A DNA stretch of 64,000 nucleotides from Haliscomenobacter sp. (GCA_016707205.1 JADJHZ010000003.1:496001-560000); one strand, 5' to 3'. Counted from the first letter of the stretch, positions 52,584 to 62,306 are shown. Notes: generated by a model not told the origin, from the sequence alone. Numbers and translations: made by a program.

Positions 52584-54069
52584 CCGTCCGGATGCCCACG
52601 AATTCCAGCACGCCACCCGGCAGTCGGCGGCAGCACTGCTCCTGGTTTTTGCCCAGCTTTTCCTGAATTTCATCAAGCAATACTGGGCCTTTTTTCTGGT
52701 CATCCTCTTTCGCCCCGCGTCCAACCGCGCTTCCTTTTTTGGCTGGGTGACGCTGGCCCTGGCAGTCATTGTCCTCGTACGGTCGCTGATCGCTTTTTTC
52801 ACCACCTCTTTCCGCATTGAAGGCGGCGAACTCATCCTGGAAAGCGGGCTTCTGAGCCGAAGGAAGCTGAGTATTCCACTGGAACGGATACAAACCGTGA
52901 CGTTCCAGCAAACGTTTCTGCACCGGCTCTTCCGGGCGGTAAAGATCGAGATCGACACCAGCGGAGCGCAGCAAAAAGAATTTTCGCTTACGGCCCTGAG
53001 TATGGAAAAAGCCCAGAGGCTGAGAGCCTACCTCATGGCGCATCGTAAAGAAGGGGAGGCCGCGCAAGCCGCGCAGGCTGATTCCCACCCAGAAGGGCAG
53101 GTTCTGCTTCGACTGGACCTGGACGACCTGCTGAAGGTAGGTATCACCCAAAACCACCTGCGAACGACCGGCATTCTGCTCGGATTAGGCTTAGGTCTGT
53201 TTTCCGAACTCTCCCAAACCCTGGGCAAAACCTTCACGAACTCGCTCAAGGAGCAGTGGGGGTATATCTATGGGCATTGGACCATGCTCCTCCTCGTATT
53301 TACCGTTGCCCTGATTCTGCTTTCCTTTCTGGTCACCCTCCTGCGCACGGTGGCCCGCTACTACGGACTGGAATTTGTTCAATCGGGGCAAGGGTTCCGG
53401 CTGAGTGCCGGATTGTTCACCCGGCACGAACAATCCATCAGCCTTCCTAAAGTTCAAATGGTGAAGTGGAGCGCCAACCCGTTGCAGCGAAAGCTGGGCT
53501 ACTATGTGCTGCAAATCTACCAGGGCGGAGGCCTGCTGGCGGCGGCGGCGGCTTCTCTAAAGGCGCCGGGATGTAAAGCAGCGCAGGTTTCGGCGGTGCT
53601 GGAGGGGTGTTTTCCGCAGCTCAATACCCAACCCTGGGATACGCACGCCATCAGTCCCTATTATGCCCAAAGGCGGTTCCTCTTTCTGGGGCTGGTTCCC
53701 GGGTTGGTCCTGGCTGCTGCCGCCCTGCTCCGGGGAAGCGTCAACCCCTTGATCTTTGCCGCGATCTGGGTCCCGCTGACGTATTACTGGCAGCGTCAAT
53801 TGCAGAAATCCTGGTCCGTTCAGGTCAATCCTACCGGCATCCAGATGGCATACGGCTTTTTTACCCGTTATTACCGGCAATCCCCCTGGGAGAAAATCCA
53901 GGCCCTGACGATCAACCAATCCCCTTTCCAGCAGGGTAAAGGCCTTTGCGATGTAGAATTGCACACCGCCTCATCTACCCTGGAGATCCCTTATGTGCCT
54001 TTGGCTCTGGCGTATCGAGGCCGGGGGCAAAAACGGCAGGGGGAGGCGTTGAGGACGTTTAGGCGTTGA
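52570..54069 (+). CDS. Multi-bPH2-domain membrane protein (YdbT-like)
   Basis: A 499-residue protein with three bPH2/DUF304 repeats and several membrane pairs. Repeat motifs: GLLSRRKLSIPLERIQTVTF, GLFTRHEQSISLPKVQMVKW and GFFTRYYRQSPWEKIQALTI, each followed by an aromatic/charged strand and VELHTASS-like end. Partner of the YdbS-like protein. Its end runs into a short degenerate repeat (GGCGTTGAGG and related units). Confidence 0.87.
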   Translation: MSLLDRPDAHEFQHATRQSAAALLLVFAQLFLNFIKQYWAFFLVILFRPASNRASFFGWVTLALAVIVLVRSLIAFFTTSFRIEGGELILESGLLSRRKLSIPLERIQTVTFQQTFLHRLFRAVKIEIDTSGAQQKEFSLTALSMEKAQRLRAYLMAHRKEGEAAQAAQADSHPEGQVLLRLDLDDLLKVGITQNHLRTTGILLGLGLGLFSELSQTLGKTFTNSLKEQWGYIYGHWTMLLLVFTVALILLSFLVTLLRTVARYYGLEFVQSGQGFRLSAGLFTRHEQSISLPKVQMVKWSANPLQRKLGYYVLQIYQGGGLLAAAAASLKAPGCKAAQVSAVLEGCFPQLNTQPWDTHAISPYYAQRRFLFLGLVPGLVLAAAALLRGSVNPLIFAAIWVPLTYYWQRQLQKSWSVQVNPTGIQMAYGFFTRYYRQSPWEKIQALTINQSPFQQGKGLCDVELHTASSTLEIPYVPLALAYRGRGQKRQGEALRTFRR

Positions 54070-54086
54070 GGCATTTAGGCTTGGGG
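54046..54086. repeat. Short degenerate array at the ydbT-like end
   Basis: Units such as GCGTTGAGG, ACGTTTAGG, CGTTGAGG and CATTTAGG overlap the final codons; likely related to the GTTAG-type arrays elsewhere. Confidence 0.45.
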
Positions 54087-54209
54087 GCGCCTTAGTTCAA
54101 TAGCGCTTGGCAAGGTATCGGACGGCGCTGGCAAAAAACAGATTTCATGCGAACATAATAAACGATGTTCTTGGCCGGACGCAGGCAATACTGCATCTTA
54201 GCTGGAAAA

Positions 54210-55466
54210 ATGAACGGCTTGCTGACCAATTCCAAATCCCTTTTGCCTGGCTGCCAGTGGCTCAGCCTCTGCGCCGTGTTGATCCTTGCCCCCGGTTGCC
54301 GGAAAGCCGGCGGCGACCCAGGAAAGCCGTTGCAAAAACAAGACGTTTTCACGGTCGTGGACATGCGGGGAGTCGAGGTGACGGTTCCCGGTAAAATCCG
54401 GCGGGTAGTTTCCATCGACGATGGCTTTACCGCCAGCGTGATGGCATGTCTGGGGGAAATCGATAAAATGGCCGGTTTGGGGTCTAGCTGCATCCAGCGC
54501 AATTTCAACTACGAATTTGAAACGATCTCCGGACAGAAATACGCCTACGAAAACGGTCAGAACCCGGTCAGCGTCCTGTATCCTTTTTTGCGGGAACTGC
54601 CTCTGGTTGCCGCTTCCAATGCCGCGCTCAATTATGAAATGCTGGCCCGGTTGGACCCCGACGTGGTGATTTTGCGCGCCGGCTCCTGCACCTTCGGATG
54701 CCTGGAAGAGGAAAAAACCGCCCAAGCGCTCCAGCGCATGGGATCGCTGGGCATTCCGGTAATCGTACTCAACAGCCCTACTTGCTTTACAACGCACAAG
54801 CTGGAACGAATTTCAGAAGAAATCCGGTTATTGGGGCAGCTTTTTGGCAAAGCGGAGCAGGCAGGGAAACTCGCGCGGATGCTGGAAGAAAAAGCGCGGG
54901 AGGTGCAACAACAAACCACGGGGCTGACTGGGAAAGAGCGGCCTCGGGTCCTGCTGCTCGGTTTATCCCCCAAGGCCCGGTCGGGTGGGGCTGCGGCAAG
55001 CACCAAAGGGACCGACGCTATAGAATCGTATTTCATCGAAGCCTATGCCCATGCCCGCAATGCCTACCAGGGGCCGGGCGGAAGGTCGTCCTCCCTGATA
55101 TTGAGCGCCGAGCAGATCCTGACCCTCAATCCCGATGTCATTCTGCTACCCACCGCTTCCGGATATCACCCACCCCGGGAATTATACGAAGCGCCTTATT
55201 TCCAAAATCTTCAGTCGTTGAAAGCCGTTCAAAACCGCCGGGTCTATGCGCTGCCCTGGATGCCTTGTAATTGCGCCAAACGCCTGGAATACCCGATAGA
55301 GCTGCTCATCACCGCCAAAGCAGCCCACCCGGAGCTTTTTTCTACCTGGAAGGTGCACGAATGGGTGCTTGGATTTTATAAGGACCTGTATGGGGTAGAC
55401 GAACCCACGGCGAAGAAACTGCGTTCGGCGCAGTGGCTGGATTGGATGGTGGAAGCCAATTTTTAA
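54210..55466 (+). CDS. ABC substrate-binding lipoprotein (BtuF/FecB-like)
   Basis: About 418 residues. Lipoprotein signal LSLCAVLILAPGC-RKAG. Fold III periplasmic binding protein pattern: VTVPGKIRRVVSIDDGFTASVMACLG, LARLDPDVVILRAGSC, ILTLNPDVILLPT, then VQNRRVYALPWMP. First gene of a complete importer with a permease (4-base gap) and an ATPase. Ligand could be cobalamin, a cobinamide or an iron complex; I see no B12 riboswitch upstream, so this remains open. Unusual Cys content (GSCTFGC, PCNCAKR) may help metal-complex binding (inference). Confidence 0.85.
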   Translation: MNGLLTNSKSLLPGCQWLSLCAVLILAPGCRKAGGDPGKPLQKQDVFTVVDMRGVEVTVPGKIRRVVSIDDGFTASVMACLGEIDKMAGLGSSCIQRNFNYEFETISGQKYAYENGQNPVSVLYPFLRELPLVAASNAALNYEMLARLDPDVVILRAGSCTFGCLEEEKTAQALQRMGSLGIPVIVLNSPTCFTTHKLERISEEIRLLGQLFGKAEQAGKLARMLEEKAREVQQQTTGLTGKERPRVLLLGLSPKARSGGAAASTKGTDAIESYFIEAYAHARNAYQGPGGRSSSLILSAEQILTLNPDVILLPTASGYHPPRELYEAPYFQNLQSLKAVQNRRVYALPWMPCNCAKRLEYPIELLITAKAAHPELFSTWKVHEWVLGFYKDLYGVDEPTAKKLRSAQWLDWMVEANF

Positions 55467-55469
55467 TAC

Positions 55470-56525
55470 ATGGGAACACCAAGAACGCTTGACGCATGGT
55501 TTACTACCGGCTCTTTCGCCCAAAACAGAAAGGTCGTGTGGATTGTCCTGGCCGCCGGGCTGTTGTGCGCCTCCGCATTTGCCGCTTTACTAATCGGCGC
55601 CTATAAACCGGGGCTATGGGAAACGCTGGCCACTATTGCCGCCCCGCAAGGTTTTCCTCCCGGAGACGAACGAACGGTGCTCCATACCATCATTTGGGAA
55701 ATCCGGCTTCCGCGCATTCTTCTGGCCATAGGCGTAGGCATCGCGCTGGCCAGTTCCGGAGCGGTGTATCAAGGTTGTTTTCGCAACCCTTTGGTGGAGC
55801 CCTATATCCTGGGGGTTTCGGCAGGAGCCGCCTTTGGGGCCGCGCTGGGGATTGTTTTTCCCAAATTCTTCCTCTCCATCCAGTTGATGGCTTTTGCAGG
55901 AGGCGCTATCGCTGTTTTTTCCGCTTACGCCCTGGCCCGGCGCAACGGAGATACGCCCGTAGTCGCGCTGGTGCTGGCCGGCGTGCTCATTGGCTCGATC
56001 GCTACCGCTCTGGTGTCCATCCTGAAATACCTGGCCAACGACGCCGCGCTGCGCGAAATCGTCTTTTGGTATATGGGCGGGTTTTATCACGTCAGTTGGT
56101 CGGATGTACGCATCGTCCTTCCCGGAGTGCTGACCGGTTTCACGTTGATCTGGGCCCTTTCCTGGAAGCTGAATGTGTTGTCGATGGGCGATGAAGAAGC
56201 CCGCGCGCTGGGCGTGCATCCGGAAAGGTACAAAGTCGTTTTGGTCGCATTAGCGACCTTCATCACGGCCTTGTCCGTTTCGGCGTGCGGCATTATCGCG
56301 TGGATCGGATTGATGATGCCGCATGCCGCGCGCATGATCCTTGGGCCCGATCACCGCTTCGTATTGCCCATGTCGGCGATTATGGGCGCCCTGTACCTGA
56401 TTATCTGCGACACCCTGGCGCGCACGCTTATCCAGGCGGAAATCCCGGTGGGGATCATCACCTCGTTGCTGGGAGCGCCCTATTTGCTTTATCTGTTGCG
56501 AAACAAAGGAAAAGAGATGTTTTGA
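55470..56525 (+). CDS. FecCD/BtuC family ABC permease
   Basis: A 351-residue permease with about ten membrane segments. Family motifs: RLPRILLAIGVGIALASSGAVYQGCFRNPLVEPYILGVSAGAAFGAALG, and ACGIIAWIGLMMPHAARMILGPDHR before a final pair. Second gene of the importer; its stop at 56523-56525 precedes the ATPase start by nine bases. Confidence 0.92.
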   Translation: MGTPRTLDAWFTTGSFAQNRKVVWIVLAAGLLCASAFAALLIGAYKPGLWETLATIAAPQGFPPGDERTVLHTIIWEIRLPRILLAIGVGIALASSGAVYQGCFRNPLVEPYILGVSAGAAFGAALGIVFPKFFLSIQLMAFAGGAIAVFSAYALARRNGDTPVVALVLAGVLIGSIATALVSILKYLANDAALREIVFWYMGGFYHVSWSDVRIVLPGVLTGFTLIWALSWKLNVLSMGDEEARALGVHPERYKVVLVALATFITALSVSACGIIAWIGLMMPHAARMILGPDHRFVLPMSAIMGALYLIICDTLARTLIQAEIPVGIITSLLGAPYLLYLLRNKGKEMF

Positions 56526-56534
56526 GGCAGAAGA

Positions 56535-57338
56535 ATGGATTGTATTAAGCGCGATGGTAGTGAAAAATTACCCCTTATGCTGACCGTTGATCAACTTTGT
56601 TTTTCTTATGGCGCTCATGAAATCCTGCGCGACATCACGTTCGAGGCGGGTGAAGGGCAGCTCTGCGCTTTATTTGGGCCAAACGGGTCTGGCAAAACGA
56701 CGCTGTTTAAATGTTGCCTGAACTTTTTGCAGCCCAAATCGGGAGCTATCTATTTCGGAGGAAAGCATATCCGGGAGATGAATGTGTCCGCTATGGCTAA
56801 AAGGGCGGCTTATGTTCCTCAGGAGCACAAGACCGCATTTCCGTTTACCGTTCGCGAAGTGGCTCTCATGGGCCGCTCCCCGCATATGAACGGATTCTGG
56901 GGCAGCGGGAAAGCCGACCGGGAAATAGTGATGGAGATCCTGTCCATGCTGAACATAGACCACCTCGCGTACAAAAACTACAACGCGCTGAGCGGGGGAC
57001 AGCGCCAGCTTACGCTGATCGCCCGGGCCCTGGCCCAGGACACGCCCCTGATCTTTCTGGACGAGCCTACCTCCTCGCTGGACTTCAAGAACCAATTGCT
57101 GATCTGGAATCTGCTCCGGGAAATTGCAGGACAGGGGCGGACGGTGCTGGTTTGTACCCACGACCCCAATCATGTGCTGTGGTTTTGCGAGCAGGTAATC
57201 GTTTTGGGAGAAGACCGGCGTGTAGCCAGTCAGGGGCCTCCCCGGCGCGCCCTGGATCAGAACGTCCTGCGCCGCTTGTTCGGAGACGTCTGCCGGGTCG
57301 CTCAGGCAGACGGGGTGGACGTGGTCCTTCCGTCGTAG
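56535..57338 (+). CDS. ABC importer ATPase (BtuD/FecE-like)
   Basis: A 267-residue ATPase. Walker A GPNGSGKTT, signature LSGGQRQLTLIARAL, Walker B LIFLDEPTSSLD, switch His in LVCTHDPNHV. Length and partners fit the B12/siderophore importer class. ATG 56535 has GAGGCAG upstream; an internal ATG at 56577 is an alternative start. Confidence 0.92.
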   Translation: MDCIKRDGSEKLPLMLTVDQLCFSYGAHEILRDITFEAGEGQLCALFGPNGSGKTTLFKCCLNFLQPKSGAIYFGGKHIREMNVSAMAKRAAYVPQEHKTAFPFTVREVALMGRSPHMNGFWGSGKADREIVMEILSMLNIDHLAYKNYNALSGGQRQLTLIARALAQDTPLIFLDEPTSSLDFKNQLLIWNLLREIAGQGRTVLVCTHDPNHVLWFCEQVIVLGEDRRVASQGPPRRALDQNVLRRLFGDVCRVAQADGVDVVLPS

Positions 57339-57356
57339 GAAGCCCCTGTGGGGTGG

Positions 57357-57450
57357 GTTTTGCTCCCGGCCTCGGGGGGAATGTTCTTTTTTTGCATCGC
57401 CCCAAAAAAGAACCAAAAAAAGGGCGCTCCTCCGCGAAGGGCTCCGCCTT
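57357..57450. repeat. Foldback repeat, family 2, copy 2
   Basis: TTGCTCCCGGCCTCGGGGGG, then GTTCTTTTTTTGC ... AAAAAAGAACC, AAAAAAAGGGCGCTCC. Closely matches 48578-48660 and begins 18 bases after the ATPase stop. Confidence 0.75.
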
Positions 57451-57594
57451 TGGGGAGGGGAAGGCCTGGATAATGAGGAAAATCCCTTCCATATAGGCGG
57501 CATTGGAGGAGCGTATTTTGCCATCTGGCGCACGCCTCCAAGGGGGCTTAAAACTAACCCCTGGTATGAGGGATTGGAGAAGCCCGCCAAGGAT

Positions 57595-57630
57595 AAAAAA
57601 AGGCCGGATTTGTTATACAAAATCCGGCCT
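57595..57630 (-). terminator. Leftward-facing terminator with no known upstream gene
   Basis: Stem AGGCCGGATTT (57601-57611) / AAATCCGGCCT (57620-57630) with A7 on the left. On the minus strand this is a stem followed by T7. No minus-strand gene is seen upstream (57640-58170), so it may end an unannotated small RNA or act only weakly on the plus strand. Confidence 0.6.
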
Positions 57631-57960
57631 CAAAAGTAAAACTAAACCCCAGTTAAGATCCTGAATATAATGCAATCTGAAAAAAAATCCAACTTTAAAA
57701 TCCGTTTTTTAACAAACCTCAGAAATTTGTTGGGTTTCCGCAAATTCAGAACACGAGACTTCCCAGGTAACCGACCGGGCATCTTGTACTTCTGATGTAC
57801 CCAAAATTTCCAATTTTGCGAAACCGTGGAAGGTCTAAACGAACCATATCCAGTAGCATGCTTCCAGGGAGTTATTTTCGAAAATGCGCAAGCAGAAAAT
57901 CGATATATCTTTTTAATCTAATGGATTAAAAGCTGATCGATATACAAAAACAGATATAGG
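57631..57960. other. Spacer left of the subtilase promoter
   Basis: AT-rich with no convincing ORF. It holds a degenerate relative of the 62307-62402 palindrome (57812-57866) and a TTTTAATC / GATTAAAA inverted repeat (57911-57931). Confidence 0.5.
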
Positions 57961-57961
57961 A

Positions 57962-57991
57962 TTGCAATATTCAAAATCTATTGTATCTTTG
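57962..57991 (+). promoter_or_regulatory. Candidate promoter of the subtilase gene
   Basis: TTG (57962-57964) and TATCTTTG (57984-57991), spaced 19 bases, fit the Bacteroidota -33/-7 pattern. The implied 5' leader is about 170 bases. Confidence 0.6.
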
Positions 57992-58171
57992 TCCGAATTC
58001 CTTGTGCGCAATGCGCACTATTCCTTTCCCCCTAATTGGAAAAAGCCCTTTTCCTGGCCACTCCAGGAAGTGTTCCGGTATTTCTGCGGAGTAAGGGTCC
58101 TATCCGTGCGAGCAAACATCTTTGGATTAACTTGGAGAACTACGCCAAGGGAGTAAAATCTGATTTCCGCC

Positions 58172-61100
58172 ATGGAGAGAAAATGGATGTTGCTTGTTGC
58201 GACCGGTTTTTGTATTGCCCTATTGCATGGACAGACCCCAGCGAAAGAACCGCTGCCATCTGCCCGGTATACTTTTTTCCACACACCCGATTTGCGCAAA
58301 AGCCCGCCATCGGCTCTGGATTCAACTCGTTGGGGCGGCGACCGCCTGCTGGTCGTAACGTTTGACCGGCTGCCGGACGCAAAAACCCGGTCGGTAGTAG
58401 CGGCTGCCGGTGTTTACCTCGGGGATTGCCTTTACTCAAATACCTTCCTGGCAAAAGTCCCGGATGGGGTGTTGCTTTCCGATTTGGGCATTATTCAGGC
58501 TGGCCGCATCCCGGCTTACCAAAAATGGACTGGCCCGCTGCCAGGCCCCTTAGCCGCTGACGCGGATTCGGGGCAAGGCGCCGCAGACGTTCTCGCCGGA
58601 GTGTTTCCAGGCTTGAACCCAGGCGCTTTGGTTCCCGTTCTTCAGGCTTTGGGCTGGAATGCCCGGTTGGATCATGGGTTCATTCGGGTTGGGCTTCCCG
58701 CAGACCAATTGCCCGCTCTGGCTGCTCAGCCCTGGGTGCTGTACCTCGAGCCCTGGCCTTCTCCGCCTCAATGGGAAGGAAACGGAAGCCGGCAGTACCA
58801 CGGCGTCCCACAATACCATGCCTATCGAAATTCCGGTTTGGACGGATCAGGGGTGTCCATTTTATTTTCGGAAGATGGGTCGGTGGCCCACCCCGACCTT
58901 GCAGACCGGCTGATTGATCTCACGGGCAAAAAAGAAAGCAAGCACGCGCCTGCAAGCGTAGGCATGGCGGTGGGGAACGGAGCTATAGACCCCCTGGCAG
59001 AAGGTATTGCGCCTAAGGCTACTCCCCTGATCCGCCTGCTGGAGGGCTATGACCAGATCACGCAAGCGGCAACCTATTATTCGACGTATGGGGTGACGCT
59101 GACTTCCAACTCCTTTGGCGACGGATGTGGCGGCTTTTACAACAGCTTTGCCCGCCTGCTGGACGAGGTCAGCCTGTCCAGCCCGAAAGTTGGCCATATC
59201 TTTTCTGCGGGAAACAGCTCGATCTTTTCTTGCTCCAACACCTATTCCTGGATCGTCCAGGCAGACGGCCGGCGCTGGGGCAATATTACGGGCGGGTTGA
59301 AAACCGGTAAAAACGCCCTCGTTGTCGGGAACATCGATAGCAACGGGGCGCTGGATTTTAACAGCAGCCGGGGACCAGCCGCCGACGGCCGGATAAAACC
59401 GGATATCTGCGCCTTTGGCCAGGGAGATTGGACCCTGGCGCCCTCGGAAGGATACCAATACAGCAGCGGCTCTTCCGCCGCAGCGCCGGTGGTGGCCGGT
59501 ATCGCCGCCTTGTTATACCAGCAATACCGGCAAATGCGCCAAACAGATCCGGATTTTGCCCTCATTAAGTCCCTCCTGTTGAACACCGCAAAGGATCTTG
59601 GAAGACCAGGGCCCGATTTCGAATACGGATTTGGCGCAGCAAACGCCTTCAGCGCCCTGACGGCGCTTCAAAACCAGTGGTACCTCTCCGGAAGCGTTGC
59701 GCACGGCCAAACGCAAACGCACGTACTCCCGGTCCCTGCTGGAGTGAAAACGCTAAAGGTGTTGTTGTACTGGCACGATGCGCCCGGTTCTCCCCTGGCT
59801 GCCAAAGCGCTGGTCAACGACCTGGACCTCGAAGTGACCGATGCCGCCGGCAAGCGGGTTCTTCCCCAGGTCCTTTCCTCTGCCAGCCATCCCGACAGCC
59901 TCTTGCGGCTCGCCGCTCCCGGGGCCGACCGGCTGAATAATGCGGAACAAGTAGTCCTCTCTCTTCCTTCTTCCGGAACTTATGCCATCCGGGTCAAGGG
60001 GTACGAAATCCCTCAAGGCCCTCAACCCTATTACCTCACCTATTATTTCGACCGCCAACCCCTGGAATGGGTGTTCCCTGTCCCGGGAACAACCCTCGTC
60101 CCCGGAGAAACGGTGAAACTCCGCTGGGAAGCCCCTGTATCCGATCCGAATCCGATACAGGTAGAATATTCTCTGGATAAGGGGGCTTCCTGGAAGCTGA
60201 TCCGAACCCTTGCGCCGGGCGCCGGCGCCCTTGACTGGGTTGCACCGGAAGGACAGGACGGACGGCTTGCCCTGCGGCTAAAACAAAGCGCCGGTCTGGC
60301 ACTTTGTGATAACCTCTCCTTGCTGGCTACGCCAAATTTTCAACTGACAAATCTGGGCGGAGAAGCCGTTGAAGTCCGCTGGAATCCCGTAAAGTGGGCC
60401 ACGCGTTACGAGGTGCTCCTGCTGCGGGATTCGGGATGGCAAGTGGCCGGGGCGACCACCCAATTGGCGCTAACCCTTGGAGGATTGCCATCCGGCGCCG
60501 CGTATTGGATGACCGTGCGCGCGGCAATCCCCGAAAAAGGGCTTATGGGCCGAAGAGCCATTGCCCAAAAATATATTCATCAATCTTGCGCGGTTCAAGC
60601 CCGGCTCAAAATCAATACGGGAGCCAATCCCGCCGCTTTGCGCTGGGAGGTTAGAGATATAAAGGGGGAATTACTTGCCGTGGGAGGGCCCTACGCGCAG
60701 CAGCATCCGTTCTCCTATGCCGAACAGGAGCTTTGCCTGCCTCCCGGATGCGCCATACTGAAAATAACTACCGATAATGGAAAAACCGCCTGCTGCGCAG
60801 ACAATCCAATCGCATTTCAGGTTTTCGACGCACAAGGCCGGGAGGTAGCGAGCGGCCCCTATTCAGGCGCCGGGGCCACCGCTGCGTTCTGTTTGCAGTC
60901 TGCTTCCGGGCTTGGAGTAAAAATCGTCTCCTCTAAAGCGATCTCCTGCGCCAAAAGCACAGACGGGGCGCTTCTGGCGGTAGCGGAAGGGGGTAGCGGA
61001 AAATATACGTTCCAATGGAGTTCAGGCCATAAAACGGCCGCAGCAGCCGGACTGAAAACCGGAACCTATACCGTAACGGTGTCCGACGGACATTCCGCCC

Positions 61101-62290
61101 GCACAGCGCAGTATTTCCTGGAAGAGCCGGCTCGGCTGACCCTTTCGTTGAGTCCGGAAGATGCGCGTTGTTACAGGGGATCCGACGGGCGAATCCAGGC
61201 GCTGCCCGAAGGCGGGACCCCCCCCTATGCCTTGAAATGGAACACTGGCAGCGCACAGGTCGCCATCGCTTCACTCCCCGCAGGAACGTATCAGGCCACC
61301 GTTACCGATAGTAAGGGCTGCATGGCCGCTTCCCCGGCAGTAATCCGGCAGCCGGACTCCTTGTCGGTAGAGGTCTTCGTCCTCCCCGACGGAAAAAGCC
61401 TCCAGGCTAATGGAAAAGGAGGAACGGCCCCTTATCAATTTAGCTGGCCGGGAGGACAAACCGGACAGGTTGCCGGCGGTCTTTCCCCGGGCTTATACCG
61501 GGTGACGGCGACCGACGCCCATGGCTGCAGCGCGTTTGCCGAAGCGGTTCTGCCGGGTCCATCGACTTTGGCTTACTGCCCATTAGCAGGAGTTAATACG
61601 CAGTTCGAATGGATTGCTTCCGTTGGCATTGGAAATTTCAAATCGGTTTCGGGCAACAACCAGGGGTATGCGTATTTCCCTTCCTTGCCGGTAAACGGGA
61701 CGGGAGGAAAATCTGCCCCCATTCTGCTGGAAGGCGGGTTTAAAAGACAAGCGTATCCGGAAAACTGGTTTATTTGGGCCGACCTCAACCTGGATGGAGA
61801 TTTCTCCGATCCCGGCGAGCTGTTGTTTAGCCTGGAAAAAGCCGCCAAAGCCGAAGGAACTTTATTATGGCCCAAAGTAACCGCGAAGGTGACTACGCGC
61901 CTCCGGGTAGCGATGAAATACAACCTGCACGCTGATCCTTGCGGTGCCTTTGCGTATGGAGAGGTGGAGGATTACCCGTTGGTTCTTTCCCCGGAAGATC
62001 CTTTTCTGGACAAGTCCGCAGTCTTGCCTCCCGGAACCTTATCCCGGGAAACCGAAGACGGCCTTATTTATCCAAATCCGGCCAGCGACCTGATCCAGGT
62101 ACTATGGACCTCAGAAAAAGAAGGGATGCAGCAACTGATCGTAACGGACCTGTATGGGAAACCGGTGCGAACGCTCCCGGTTTGGGTTAGTCGAGGCGCC
62201 AATGCACTGGAGATCCCGGTTGCCGAATGGCCGTCTGGCGTCTACTGGGTAAAGGCGGGAGGAAAAACGCGCGCGTTCGTCAAGAAATAG
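58172..62290 (+). CDS. Secreted subtilisin-like (S8) peptidase with SprB repeats and T9SS signal
   Basis: A 1372-residue exported protease. Signal peptide (MLLVATGFCIALLHGQ), a prodomain-like region, then the S8 domain. The likely triad is Asp in SEDGSVAHPDL, His in SKHAPASVGMAVGN and Ser in SSGSSAAAPVVAGIAALL, with FSAGNSS as oxyanion Asn. The Asp and His motifs are divergent. Then a jelly-roll (YAIRVKGYEIPQG), a fibronectin-like region, two or three SprB-type repeats (GGSGKYTFQWSSGHKT; GGTPPYALKWNTGS; GGTAPYQFSWPGG), a GEVEDYPL domain and a T9SS type A sorting domain (YPNPASDLIQVLW ... WPSGVYWVKAGGK ... FVKK). Probably surface-attached or released through T9SS. Confidence 0.93.
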   Translation: MERKWMLLVATGFCIALLHGQTPAKEPLPSARYTFFHTPDLRKSPPSALDSTRWGGDRLLVVTFDRLPDAKTRSVVAAAGVYLGDCLYSNTFLAKVPDGVLLSDLGIIQAGRIPAYQKWTGPLPGPLAADADSGQGAADVLAGVFPGLNPGALVPVLQALGWNARLDHGFIRVGLPADQLPALAAQPWVLYLEPWPSPPQWEGNGSRQYHGVPQYHAYRNSGLDGSGVSILFSEDGSVAHPDLADRLIDLTGKKESKHAPASVGMAVGNGAIDPLAEGIAPKATPLIRLLEGYDQITQAATYYSTYGVTLTSNSFGDGCGGFYNSFARLLDEVSLSSPKVGHIFSAGNSSIFSCSNTYSWIVQADGRRWGNITGGLKTGKNALVVGNIDSNGALDFNSSRGPAADGRIKPDICAFGQGDWTLAPSEGYQYSSGSSAAAPVVAGIAALLYQQYRQMRQTDPDFALIKSLLLNTAKDLGRPGPDFEYGFGAANAFSALTALQNQWYLSGSVAHGQTQTHVLPVPAGVKTLKVLLYWHDAPGSPLAAKALVNDLDLEVTDAAGKRVLPQVLSSASHPDSLLRLAAPGADRLNNAEQVVLSLPSSGTYAIRVKGYEIPQGPQPYYLTYYFDRQPLEWVFPVPGTTLVPGETVKLRWEAPVSDPNPIQVEYSLDKGASWKLIRTLAPGAGALDWVAPEGQDGRLALRLKQSAGLALCDNLSLLATPNFQLTNLGGEAVEVRWNPVKWATRYEVLLLRDSGWQVAGATTQLALTLGGLPSGAAYWMTVRAAIPEKGLMGRRAIAQKYIHQSCAVQARLKINTGANPAALRWEVRDIKGELLAVGGPYAQQHPFSYAEQELCLPPGCAILKITTDNGKTACCADNPIAFQVFDAQGREVASGPYSGAGATAAFCLQSASGLGVKIVSSKAISCAKSTDGALLAVAEGGSGKYTFQWSSGHKTAAAAGLKTGTYTVTVSDGHSARTAQYFLEEPARLTLSLSPEDARCYRGSDGRIQALPEGGTPPYALKWNTGSAQVAIASLPAGTYQATVTDSKGCMAASPAVIRQPDSLSVEVFVLPDGKSLQANGKGGTAPYQFSWPGGQTGQVAGGLSPGLYRVTATDAHGCSAFAEAVLPGPSTLAYCPLAGVNTQFEWIASVGIGNFKSVSGNNQGYAYFPSLPVNGTGGKSAPILLEGGFKRQAYPENWFIWADLNLDGDFSDPGELLFSLEKAAKAEGTLLWPKVTAKVTTRLRVAMKYNLHADPCGAFAYGEVEDYPLVLSPEDPFLDKSAVLPPGTLSRETEDGLIYPNPASDLIQVLWTSEKEGMQQLIVTDLYGKPVRTLPVWVSRGANALEIPVAEWPSGVYWVKAGGKTRAFVKK

Positions 62291-62306
62291 ACAAAAGCCT
62301 GCTACC

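Noticed and set aside
54070..54209. B12 riboswitch upstream of the BtuF-like gene
   Set aside because: I looked for a conserved B12-box-like segment and saw none; the spacer is also too short for a full cobalamin riboswitch.
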